64,000 bases of DNA from Adiantum capillus-veneris. Taxonomy: Eukaryota; Streptophyta; Polypodiopsida; Polypodiales; Pteridaceae. Both the position numbers and the translations under genes were made by a program. Below are positions 33,668-44,639 of the stretch, one piece after another; the first letter of the stretch is position 1, and every line of letters begins with the position of its first letter. Under the pieces are notes generated by a model that saw only the letters and a list, made by a program, of their open reading frames with translations, was not told where the DNA came from and searched no databases. The DNA is taken from positions 51,460,774-51,524,773 of the forward strand of contig CM043942.1 in assembly GCA_014529385.2 (NCBI GenBank). The letters are read 5' to 3'.

Positions 33668-34812
33668 AGATTGTAGATCCTTTGTCTCCCCAATACGATC
33701 GCACGTCTAGATTCAATTTAGATCCAGTCTCAAATTCCTCTATTGGTGGTAGAAACACTCCTCGTTCATCACTAGTCTTGTCTACTCGTCTTCTTAGGTC
33801 ATCGGCTTCATTGGCCTCTCTGACTTGTTTCCACAATTCGTCAAGACCATTTATCTCTTTACAATCCTCAGGTATAGCTTGGTGAAATCCCTCGGAAGAG
33901 TTATCCGTGGTATTCAGTACTATCCTTGGTTCTAATGCTTGGTCTTTGAGGTTTGGTCTGTGCTCATGACTAGAATCTGGCTCTTTTAGTTTCTGGTTTG
34001 GTGGGATTACTTGTGTAGGCATGACACGGATCACATCCTCAGGTTTTGCAACTGGTGGTTCTAGTAAGGCTTGGGCTGTTTGAATCATTTTCTGGCACAT
34101 TTCAAATTTTTGCTTTTCTAGTTCCGAATAGGGATATTTCATCCACGTGTGTTCTTGGGTTTGGTTGTTTTTGAGCCTCACATCATAGGCTTTCAAGAGG
34201 GCATCTAATGTCTCATTAACCTTCTCTACCCACACAGATCCTCCTGAACTAGCACTTCTCAGTTTCTCATCCGTGGATGGTTCTTCTAGAGGTTTAACCA
34301 TCTGTGTAAGAGAAGGTGCCTCCTTTCCTCATGTTGTTTTATCTTCTACTCAGCTTCGGTAAGCTTCTCAGCTAGGGATTTTTGCTCTCGTTCCCTGCGT
34401 GCTTTCATCGTAGTTTTTCTAGCTTTCCAACTATTTCGTTTGCTCTTGGTTTTCTGACTAGGTGCGTCTGTCTTTGGTCCATCATTTTTCTTTGGACTCG
34501 TGTCACTTTCCGTGTTCTTTGTCTCTGGATTCTCATCAGCTTTCCTTTGAGCTTGTGCTGTCGTAACCACTTGAATTGGTACAACATTTTCATTTTCTGA
34601 GCTATTAGGTAGCTGAACAATCCCTAATACATTTGTCGTGATTTTCCTGATTTGGTTTGGTTTTTTAGGCAATCGGGGATCAAGTGAGTGATGCCACACT
34701 CAAGACAATAGGCATTTACTTCAGTGATCTCCATATGAGGACATTGTTTGACCAAGTGGTTGTCATGACTTTTGTGACAATCTGTCTCTGGTTGAGGAGA
34801 TTCTTTTAGCAT
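33660..34812 (-). pseudogene. Z gag C-terminal / nucleocapsid-like region
   Basis: Three frames form one former ORF: 34812-34624 with two Cys/His clusters (CHKSHDNHLVKQC and CLECGITHLIPDC, the latter CX2CX3HX4C), 34699-34346 with a basic Lys/Arg-rich segment, and 34301-33660 with a mixed-charge linker that overlaps the protease frame start by eight bases. It probably binds RNA like a nucleocapsid. Frameshifts near 34630 and 34320 break it. Confidence 0.65.
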
Positions 34813-36472
34813 TTACTCTTGGCTATAAGCAAGCTCTGACCTAGATAAGCCGCTATTTGCAATGAATCGCAATGTCCTTTCGTCCATTTCATACCTTCTT
34901 TCTTTCGACTGAAACCCAGGAGGTGGAGGTTGTACAGCCTCACCACTCCATGTGTTTCTCTCATATTTTGTTGCTCCAAAGGGTAGTACTCACTTTGGTT
35001 TCTATACCACATTGTAGCTTGTATTGGCGTTGGTTTATTTGATGCTTCCATCATTGGCATGTATCTCATGTCTACCGGCATTCTAGCACCTGGCAGCGGA
35101 GGTTGTTGTCCTAAGACAAGCTGTGGCCTTAAAACTCCTACTGGTCCTGGCGCATTCCCCGTAATGTATCTAGGTGGAGTAGGTGCTTCTGGAACAGGTT
35201 GTAGATACCTCTCCCTAGCGTTTTCCATGCTATAATAGCACTCTTCCCCCGTATGGTTCGTCCATTTTCTCTCAATTTCACACCACTTTGGCTCTCCCGA
35301 ATCAGACCTTACAAGAGGAATCAACCTCTTGACCAAGTCGTCGATAAGCTTTTCTTGATCAATAGGTGCCGTTGGCTTGGCAATGGACTCACTTATCTTT
35401 GAAACACTGTGCTGAGAGGATGTGTCATCTCCTTGACTCTTTAAGTCCTTTTCTTTGTATGCTCACAGTTATCCACTAGATAAAGAGCTTCTTTGATCAA
35501 CTCGTTTAACGTCGTCCTCCTTATCATATGCAGATCCTTCTGAAGGCCCGCATGTCTCATTCCCTAGATAAAGATCAGCATCAGTCGTGCTTGCGTAGGT
35601 AATTCCGCTCTCGAACAGAGCTTAACATATCTCTTGAGCCGTAATGATGCTTTGCGTACTGATTCATTCTCTTTCTGTTTGAATCTATGGATTTGCGAGA
35701 CCGTGTTGTGAGCAATGCCTTTTGGCGAGAATTTTTCAATAAACTCCTCAAACAGCTCATCTAGGGTCTCAAAATCCCATTTTTCCACCGAGTCGAACCA
35801 TGTAGTTGCATCATCTTCTAGAGTCAATCCAAATCCCGCAAACTGTGTCGCAAAATCTGAAACTTCCTCTGCTCTAATCACTCTTCTAAAAGCCGTTACG
35901 TGATCTCTCGGATCTTTATCTCCGGAGTATTTTCTGTTTACCCATTTCTGGACTTGGGATGGTCTAACTCGTCGATTGTCTACAAGTCTAACCAGAGACT
36001 CTCCCAATCCTTCTGTCGTTATCGCTCTTGAAGGGAATCTTGGTGGCTCTCTTCTTGGAATTCCTATAGGAATTCTCATGTTTGGTGGAGGCATTTGTGG
36101 TCCTTCATTGACCAAATATCCACCTCTTTCTAGTACACTCAGTGGATTTGTGCTTTCTACAACTCTGTATTCTCGTCCATACTTGTCGACAACTATAGAT
36201 CTCCATTGACAGTCGACTCCGTATGTGTAGACATATAAGAGCTTGTAATCCGTTATCTCTTCTAGGTATGGATGTGAGCACCTATAAAGATTGACCTCAT
36301 TGTCGTCAATGTATCTATATAGTCCTTCACTCTCATGACCAATCATCCAAACTCTCTCAACAAGATGGATCTTTATCAATTGCAAGTTTGGAAGATCCAT
36401 CATGGGAGGATATTCCTCTATAGTCGGGATCTCCAAGCTTGTGTAAGCTGCGTTTGAATCTAGGGTAGACAT
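34806..36472 (-). pseudogene. gag: Z gag
   Basis: The ATG at 36472 opens 302 codons. The N-terminal ~150 residues are unique to this element (MSTLDSNAAYTSLEIPTIEE). Residues ~170-290 form a retrotransposon gag capsid domain (WVNRKYSGDKDPRDHVTAFR, then TTWFDSVEKWDFETLDELFE and FSPKGIAHNTVSQIHRFKQ). A stop at 35564, with readable sequence beyond it (GMRHAGLQKDLHM), and a frameshift before 35336 lead to a Pro-rich segment to 34806 (PEAPTPPRYITGNAPGPVG). The gag is preceded by a 2.4-kb leader. Confidence 0.82.
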
Positions 36473-38880
36473 GATTTCTGGGCTTAAGAGATTTTTCTTG
36501 GTTCAAGTAGACTTAGTCCACTGTGTTCAAGTGCTTTGGTTAGGGAAAAGTCGAAACTATGTCCAAAACCGCAACCGTTTTCTCACAATTCTCGCAAATT
36601 GTCGCTTTTAGACACCCCTAACTTGCGGATGTATTTTGAGGCCTCAAACGACGTTTTTTTCAAAGTTGACCTAAACGGTTGCCGTCGGCATCATTTAGTT
36701 CAAGTTTTGCTCTAAGATCTGTAGAGCCGCTCTCAGGCTACGTTTTGATATAAAAACTTTTCCAATCCGATACCGTTTGTGAAAGTTATGGCCAAAACAG
36801 TGAAATGCAGTTTAGAATGGTCAAAATGAGTCCAAATTCAAATTTAAAAGAAGATTTGGGATCTCTGTGAGACTGTGAACACTCCTGTATGGTCAAAAGT
36901 ACAGTTGGACCCTAAAACTGGCCTAGAGACATCCTACGCGTAGGATGTCTATATGCTCAGAATTTAACAAAATTTGGTCCACAGACTCCCCTTGAGTCTA
37001 GCAACACAATGGTATGGTCAGAATTTCCTTTGGACCTAAAAATGGCCTTGAGACATCCTACGCGTAGGATGTCTTTTTGCTCAGAATGACTTGAAATTTT
37101 CACCCCAACTTCTCCTTGATGTGCTGATCACAGTGGTGTGCTCATAGGTTGGTTTGGAGTCCTAAATCAAGCTGGAGACATCCTACGCGTAGGATGTCTA
37201 ACTGCTCAGATTTTGTCCAAACTTGATCCCAAGATTCTCCTAGTTCTCAGCAACCCAATGGTATACTCAAAATTGAATTTGGATGCCAATAGGTCAAGAT
37301 TTAGGCTGCAAGAGCTTCTAGTGCACTCCAAGAGTAGGATGTCTCACAATTCTTGTCTTTGCTTGGTAAATAGGCCAAACAAGGTCCAAATTCACTTTTG
37401 AAAAAATTTCTGGAATCCTTGAGACACTTAGAACTCCCTATATGGCCAAAGTAGAATTTTGACCACTTTATGACCCTGGAGACATCCTACGCGCAGGATG
37501 TCTTTTTGCTCTGTTTCAGCTCAAACTTGCACTGTAGCTTCCCCTTGATGTGCTAAGCTCACAACTATTTTTACTTTTTGATTCTGACACCTATAGGTTG
37601 GGCAAATGATCAAGAATCTGTTCCAAAAGCCTGATGTCTGTTCTGATGAATTCCCAAGTCAAATCAACTCCAAATTGGACCAAATTTGCCTAGGAGGCTT
37701 GCCTAAGGCTATACAACACCCTGCTATGTCCACAGTTTGAATTTGGCCTCTAAATCATGCCTTAGACATCCTACACGTAGGATGTCTAACTGCTCAGAAT
37801 TGCCCCAAATTTGAACCACAGACTCCCTTAAGGTGCTGATCACTGTGGTATGCTCAGAATTTTGTTTAGAGTCCAAAATCACACAGAAGACATCCTACGC
37901 GTAGGATGTCTTTTTTGGCCTGTTTGACCCCAGACTTGTCCCACAGCTTCCCTGATGTCAGCAACCCAATGCTATGCTTAGATTTTAATTTGGATGTCAA
38001 AAGACCCCAAAACTAGCTGTTCTTGCCTTTTTCAGTCAACAGTGCTAAAGTCCGCTCAATCTTCCCTTTCACTGACCCAAATGAAATGAAATTTTATCAC
38101 ATGCACTCAATACAACATTTAGAACATGCCTATGGAGTCATCCTATGGTTTGGTCTCAAAAATTATGCCTTGGCACAATTTGGGTAGGATGTCTGGCAAT
38201 TCTCGTCTTTTGGCTTTGATCTGTCAAAATTTGGTCAAATTTCCACTTTCCAGTGAAAATAGGGTAAAACCTACCTTCTGAACACACTGGTCAACTCAGA
38301 ATTTCAAAATTGGTCTCCAGACCCCCTTGAGACATCCTACGTGTAGGATGTCTATGTTTACAGAATTGCAGGTTTTTTTCACAGAACCCTTGCAAATGCT
38401 CTTTTATGTGCCCAACATCAGTCAGTCAGACAAAAATATCCACAAAAGCTTGTTTAATGCATTTTTTACCCTCAAAAGCACACTTTTCCGTGATTTCAAA
38501 TGCAATCAAGCACTTAAGCAAATAATTCAGTGCTTGAATAGCTCTAGATCATACAGATCACTTACCTAAAGCTACTCCTACAAATCATATGGGGTTTTGC
38601 ATCTATGAGTAGAAAAATGCTTCACTGCCACACACGGACTAGTAAATGCTTTTATCACCTCACAAATCACTTGACCACCAACAACTACTCTAATCCACAG
38701 ATCCTAACTAAACCTATCTAGTCACAGACCTCGGCAAGACACACTGTTCCTGGCTATCCACTTGATCGCGGAATATCCTCTTCTGGATCCACTTAAGAAA
38801 AACGCTTTCTTTAGCCGAAACTAAATCAAGCAACCATCTCACACGAGTGTTAGTAGGAAACCTACTTAGGTCCTTGCGTC
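36473..38880 (-). other. Z 5' leader (untranslated)
   Basis: This 2.4-kb non-coding stretch between the primer site and gag contains the palindrome array at 36890-38400. Elsewhere it has no long frame. Such long leaders are usual in large plant gypsy elements, where packaging and dimerisation signals reside. Confidence 0.75.
36890..38400. repeat. Tandem ~125-bp repeats, each with a 24-bp perfect or near-perfect palindrome
   Basis: Full palindromes lie at 36927-36950, 37051-37074, 37176-37199, 37480-37503, 37764-37787, 37888-37911 and 38330-38353. Each has the arm AGACATCCTA, the centre CGCG and the arm TAGGATGTCT. Four are perfect; the others differ by one base at or next to the centre (37480 T to C, 37764 CG to CA, 38330 CG to TG). 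Half sites (GTAGGATGTCT) lie at 37334-37344 and 38184-38194. The flanking unit (GTATGGTCAGAATTT before, TGCTCAGAATT after, then CCACAGACTCCCCTTGATGTGCTGATCAC) repeats with clear divergence, while the palindrome stays nearly fixed. Confidence 0.93.
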
Positions 38881-38895
38881 CCGACAGCGGCGCCA
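38881..38895 (-). other. Z primer-binding site
   Basis: The minus strand reads TGGCGCCGCTGTCGG one base after the 5' LTR. It is of the TGGCGCCG type common in plant gypsy elements. Confidence 0.85.
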
Positions 38896-38896
38896 A

Positions 38897-39851
38897 TGTT
38901 GGACGGGCAACTCACACACCCATGAAGTGCATGTAAACACTACCTAGATCAACATAATGTCAATCGAGGACATAGATGACACGATACGCACACGGAGGAA
39001 ATCTCTGTAGCTTGTCAGGCTGAGACCATCCTACACATACAACACTCTGGAAGGCCAACTAAACCACAATCAAGAACCTCACTGCCCTCAACTACACCAC
39101 CTAGCCACATACACACATACGGAAGGTAACTCACCTAATCATGCCAGATTCATACGAAACTTAAGGAACACCATCCTCACTAGGATACACCTGTCCCTAA
39201 GCTTCTACACTCAAAACCCTCACTCAAAGCCCATCTGCGAAAAACGCATAGGATGACAAAGCAAAATTTTGAAAGTGCCGAAATTGAAATTTATGAGTAC
39301 CTATGCGTAGCTTATGTTGCCATGATTCTATAGACTACTAGCACGCAGAAAACAGACATCGTTTGATACACTTACGGCCACAAATAGCTCGTAGATGCGT
39401 CGGTGTGTGTGCTTCGTCTCGCGTGGAATGCTTGGCGTTGTCACGTATCTCTCCTTGAGCCTACAACAATGGTGCAGTAGGATCTCCAATGTGTTGAGCG
39501 AGCCGGGCGTAGCGAGAGGATAAAGCTCACGCTCACTCTCTTTCTCTCTCACACACAGTAGACGGCAGCGCTAAATTTTTATTATGATTAAAAGTCCTTT
39601 TTTACAAAATGACCTGGGTACCTTATATACTAAGGCTACCTTAGGTTTAACCAAAAAATGGGGTTGAAAGGGTCAAATGGCTTTGTATTTACAATCTGGA
39701 AGTGCCATTGCACCCCGGCTTCTGAAACTAGAATAACTACTCATTACAAATGACGTTTATAGCCATAATTCGTAGCATTTCATAAGTCGCAAAAGATAAG
39801 ACTTTGGTACGAAACTTGAGTTATGTTGTGTTGTTGACCCAGCGGTCAACA
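38897..39851 (-). repeat. Z 5' LTR
   Basis: It is 955 bp and pairs with 28232-29189. The part from 39258 onward reappears at 50428, in the suspected misassembled segment. Confidence 0.92.
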
Positions 39852-39856
39852 TTCAA

Positions 39857-40502
39857 TTTAAAATATGAGTTGATGTCTTACAAGATTATTTGCATCACAA
39901 CCTATAAGATAATGTTGATAAGGAAAAGGTAGAAAAAGGAATACCTTTTTGATGCACATACCTGGAACATCTCTTCTGCCAAAAAATATACTTGCATGTG
40001 TATGTGGAGTGAGCTATAATTGATAGAATCTCAACCCAGACATCAAGGATTCATGATTAGAATCCTTGTACAAGCTAGAGAGAGTTTCACTATCAAACTC
40101 ACACCAAAGTATAATTAATGAGTCAAGAGTGTGTCAATTTTGTGCTAAGAAGAGGCGATTCACAAGATTGATCTCGATATGATCACACAAATATGATAAG
40201 CATAGAATTGAACAATGTAAAACAAAAACCATATAAGTGCATTAGTACATACAAAGCATGTTTACATATCTAACTAAAGATACTCACGAAGAAGATTGTC
40301 AGTAAATCAACTTATCCCAAAGATTTCTTATTCTAAAAGATGTCGCCAAGAATCCAAAAGTAAAAAATAAATCAATTTAGTAAAAAGCTTCTAACTCAAA
40401 TGCATGGAACAAAACTTTTATTCTTTCCAAGTTCTACGACCCAAAATCATTACAAAGCCAGCTAGTTAGAATATTAAAAACAAAATAAATTTATTATCCT
40501 AT
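39857..40502. other. Flanking DNA between Z and W
   Basis: This 646-bp AT-rich stretch has no coding potential. It ends in CCTAT, whose last four bases form W's target duplication. A noisy copy of it lies at about 51030-51674. Confidence 0.6.
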
Positions 40503-41624
40503 TGAGTGGCATAAAATGGTAACCATCTTTTTGCAACATTTGTCAGCCTACTCAACGCCCTCTTCCTCATATGTGTATATATTTTTCTATGCTATTAAGT
40601 TATCTAGAGTAAATTTCCCCTCTTCGTTTAACCTTAGGTCTAATCACTTACTCTAATTAAGTGTAGCATAATCCCACTCCTACACAACTATAAATAGCCC
40701 CCTTGGAGAGACTCAAGGACACACACCTATATTTTCAACTTCATGTTGTTTCTTGATCAATAGTAGAGAAAACCTCAACTCTCCCTCTTTCACATCCTCC
40801 CTCCTAACCCTCCTCTTTGGAGGAAGTGCAAACTCTATTCTCCACTCTTTCCATTCTACAATCTCTTACTCCATCAACCCAATAAATCATTTGTAGCACC
40901 TCAATAACTTGTAAATACATCATGATCTCTCTCATGGTTATGTTAATGATCATGAAATCATCTTCAAAACTTTCAAGTGTCGCAATTCGTGATGGCTAGC
41001 CAGCGTCTGTCCTCCCCTTAAAAGGTGTGCGAGAAATCAAGTAAGTGTTCTATTCTCAATTTATCATTGGTTTGTTTCTCCACACTTATTCAATTGGTCT
41101 AAAGAAATTTCTCACTCCAACTCTCTTTTGCTTCATTACATATGCATGTGGCTACCTCTCATGGTGATTTTATTTGTGTCACGGCATTGCATAGATGGAG
41201 ATGAGCTCTCTATGCAAAGTGCGTTAGTTTGATGTAAGTGATTCTCTTGTGTGTTTGAGAGGCAAGTCTTGTGCGCATGATTTTTTGATGAGTGCTTGAG
41301 AGAGGAAGAGTTTGGATGTATTATGGATATTCTTATGGGGAGAAGGTGAATGCTATTCACAAATTGCATATTTCATTTTGATGCACGGCATTGGGTTGCA
41401 TAATCGTTGATGGTGTTCAAGTGTCCAAAGTGTATATAGAGTAAGGGGGTTTTCAAAGTGTGTTTCTTGAGTGGGTGAGTGCAAGTGTTATTTTGATTGG
41501 TTTCCTTCTCCACTCCCAAAAGAAGGTGGTGCCCAAGTAGTGTGCGTACCTCTTTACGAACATTTTGTGAGGGTAGGCCCATTGGTTTGGGTTTAGAGGC
41601 CCCATTTCAAAAAGCTCGGCCTCA
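40503..41624 (+). repeat. W 5' LTR
   Basis: It is 1122 bp, with a TATA box (TATAAATA) at 40689-40696. Compared with the 3' LTR it lacks about 945 bp at 40629, where the 3' copy has 61734-62678. Otherwise it matches closely. Confidence 0.92.
40689..40696 (+). promoter_or_regulatory. TATA box of W 5' LTR
   Basis: TATAAATA in CACAACTATAAATAGCCC; the 3' LTR has the same at 62732-62739. Transcription should start about 30 bp downstream, near the CAAGGACACACACC stretch. Confidence 0.65.
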
Positions 41625-41629
41625 TAAAG

Positions 41630-41646
41630 TGGTGCCCCCACTGAGG
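41630..41646 (+). other. W primer-binding site
   Basis: TGGTGCCCCCACTGAGG starts five bases after the LTR and resembles N1's TGGTGCCCGCCACC. Confidence 0.7.
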
Positions 41647-41767
41647 AACATATTTCCAAGTTACCTTCAAATTTTTTAGTGCTGAACAATGGAGTTCCAT
41701 CTATCCATTTCATTTTGCACAACACATTAGAGTAAATGTTGACATAGATAGAGATGTCTTTTTCCAG

Positions 41768-42023
41768 TGAGGCGGTCCGGGGCGGGCAACAAGAAGAGTG
41801 GCCTCTAGAAACCCTTCAAGGCTCCCGTGCTGCTCAATGGGGCTGGGGCACAACACAACACAACCAAAACAACAAACCCACCGCCAAATCCCAACTACAC
41901 AAGGGGCACCACCTAGTTTAAGAGCGAACTAGGACGCAAAAGAGGAGAATCGTTAGAGCAACCACAAACAAGCAAGGAGTTTACACTAACCCTAACACCA
42001 ATGGAATCTCTCACACACTAAAA

Positions 42024-42065
<42 letters not shown>

Positions 42066-44436
42066 TGCTCGGGCTGCTTTGAAACGTATCGGCAATGATC
42101 AAGCAAACACAACTATATATTTAAGAAAGAGAGAGAAAGGGGGAGGGGGTGCTTGTTGCATTAATACTTCTTACAAATCTGTCATGACAAATCAAAGTGA
42201 GATTAGTACTTGTTCAACATAGCTTGCGTAAATTTCACCACAACACATCACTAGAAAAGCCACCCCAATCACTGTCTTAAGGCCAGGGGAGTCCTCTCCA
42301 CCCTGTCGCCTCTTACAGTATGTGGGATTTATGGCTAGATTGATGACAACACCAGAGACAAGCTATCAAGAACTTAAAAAAACCAAGACACTTACGCATC
42401 ATTGTTGTCCATTACTTCCCGTTGGAAAGGAGACAAAATATCCAAGATTAGTCCAAATCCACCCTCCTTGATTCAGCGAATGTTGGGCTTACACTAGTAG
42501 GAGAAATGATAGATTTCCTACTCTCAATTGAATGATCACTCTCTCTCTTACAGTGGCATAGATTTCCCTTGCTAATCCCCTATTACAACACATGCACATG
42601 CATAAGAATGAGCTTCCACTCAAGAGTCCTTCTAGAGAGGTTGAGCTTGGCTTCTCAAGCTATAGCATAGTGCTCTTGCTTATGGCTTCCCCTTTTATGT
42701 AGCTACACCCTCCTTTTATAGCAATTTTGAAGGCTAGGGTTACTCCTCTAACCATGGTTGAGTTAGATTTTCAGCAATTTATCTAATTTCTTTTGCTTGG
42801 AATTATCAAGAAGTTGGTGGGGAAAGAGAGAGGAGAGAAATGGAGGGATGATATATAGCTTATTTTATTGGTAGTTAGTTTAGTTTAGATAGTTAGTTAT
42901 ATAATTTACAAATGGAATTGAATTTTACAATGGGAGTATCCATGTAGGATACATAAGGAGGAAAAAACTCCTAAGAGGTAATAAGGTGGATTTCTTACAG
43001 TAGTGATTGATGTCTACAAGTGTCTTGATGCAAGGGGACCTAGTCGTTTGACGTTTGTTGACGGTCCACTAGCTTTGACGGTACATTTTTTCTCCACTCT
43101 TGACCTCCTTGAGAGACATAGGTAATTGAAGCTGAGTAATCAACCACCATGATGCTATCTTTTAAGAGAAGAGGCTGAATTTTTGTGGTTTTTTGATAGA
43201 TATGGGTAATTTGGAGGAGGAAAAATGAGACTAGGTGGTCAATTTTGGAATGGGAATTGTGTGTGGGAGGTATGAGTTCACCATGGTTTCTCTTATTCTT
43301 CAAGGTTGAGGAGAAGGTGAGTAGTGTGCAGAGAGGAGTGGTGAGAGAGATGGGGATGATGAGTGGAGAGAAGTGTGTGTGAAAGAGGAAAATGATAAAG
43401 TGGAAGAAGAGAGAGTGTGGCTGCATAGCATGGAAAACTGGGGTCCACTAAAAAAAATCATAGCTCACAGCTGGTAGCTCAAAAATCATGAAAAAATTTG
43501 GGCTGATTATTCATGCGTAGGCTACATTTTCTCTTTTAACCACCGCTCCAAATTCGGAGTGGAGATAGGTGCCAAATTCTCACCAAAAAGCCTGTTTTTT
43601 ATGCCTGCAAAAGTCTTTTAGTGGTCCCTCCTTTGTTGAATTTGTACAATGCATCCAAGAGTGAGCCCCTCCTTTGTCATATTATAATACAAAGCATTCA
43701 GTTTCCCTTGACCCATGCATGGAGGAGGATTATTGGTGAACTAAGAAATATATACATGGTGGGACTAGTGTATGGACTATTCATGGACTTTAGCTCAATG
43801 AGCACATGGTGTTAGAATAATGAGTAAAAATAATAATAAAAATATGGAGGAGTTATGGATATGGAAAGATATTGGAATCATATGATATGGTCCCTCCTTG
43901 AATTATTTTGGGGTGAAAGAGGAAAAGGTATGCAAGTAAATAATATAATAAAAGTAACCAATGAGTAGTGAAATCAATTTTTTGTTTTCACGAGGGTGAG
44001 GGTGAAAATGTGGGAGTGATTTGTACAAAGGAAAATATAGAGGTTAGAGTATGTACATATTGGCAAAAAAAAATAATATAATTATGGTGTAAGAGGATGA
44101 AAGAAGGTGTACATAGGTTTATAAAAACACACTAAGTAGAAATATTTAAATAAAAATACCAAAATAATTATTAAAATCCCTATATTTAGGCATATATACA
44201 ATGAAATATTTACACACAAAGAGGCCATAATATACTTTTAATTTTTTATTTTTTTTTGGCTCACCTGCCCAGTGACTAGCTAGCTGAGGGTTTTTAAGAA
44301 GATATGGGGAAAAGTCCGTGACTCACGCACTCTATGTACAGTGAAATGGTAGGGATAGCCACAGTGTTTGGGTGATTTTGGTAGGTGAGGTAACTCACTG
44401 TGGCAATTACAAAGAGCCGAAAAAATAAGGCTTTCA
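41768..44436 (-). repeat. V 3' LTR
   Basis: It is 2669 bp, with a GA microsatellite at 42028-42061 and a minus-strand TATA box (TATAAAAGG) at 42712-42720. It is bordered by V's polypurine tract on the right. Confidence 0.87.
42712..42720 (-). promoter_or_regulatory. TATA box of V LTR
   Basis: TATAAAAGG on the minus strand. The same motif occurs in the 5' LTR at 53896-53904, which would be the active promoter copy. Confidence 0.6.
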
Positions 44437-44452
44437 TTAGCCCTCCCCCTGG
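44437..44452 (-). other. V polypurine tract
   Basis: CCAGGGGGAGGGCTAA on the minus strand abuts the 3' LTR. W has the almost identical GGGGGAGGGCTAATA, so V and W are related. Confidence 0.85.
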
Positions 44453-44639
44453 ATGATGGTATATTCATGTACTCATAGAGCATCTTTTCCAAAGAGAGTG
44501 CTTTCAGAGTCCTTGACGAGATCTTCATTGTTTGGCCCTCAGAATTTTGGTGGAGTTACACTCATGCTTCATGTAACAGTACTTACATGAGACGCGGCCT
44601 TTGGACAGATCTTTGGTAGGATCCTTTTTGGTAGAAGGC

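Larger units (their letters stand above)
28232..39851 (-). mobile_element. Z: large gypsy-type element with gag and protease but no RT or integrase
   Basis: Direct LTRs (28232-29189, 958 bp; 38897-39851, 955 bp) start TGTTGGACGGGC and end CGGTCAACA. TTCAA flanks both (28227-28231 and 39852-39856). A primer site (TGGCGCCGCTGTCGG) follows the 5' LTR and a strong polypurine tract (CGCGGAGGGGGGAA) precedes the 3' LTR. The interior encodes a gag, a gag C-terminal part and a protease polyprotein. No RT, RNase H or integrase is found in 11.6 kb. Z also holds a palindrome array in its leader and a DEAD-box helicase fragment at its 3' end. It must rely on another element's enzymes. Confidence 0.93.

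Noticed and set aside
36890-38400. CRISPR-like array (short palindromic repeats at regular spacing)
   Set aside because: The spacers are diverged copies of one another, not unique, spacing varies, there are no cas genes, and the array lies in a plant retrotransposon leader.
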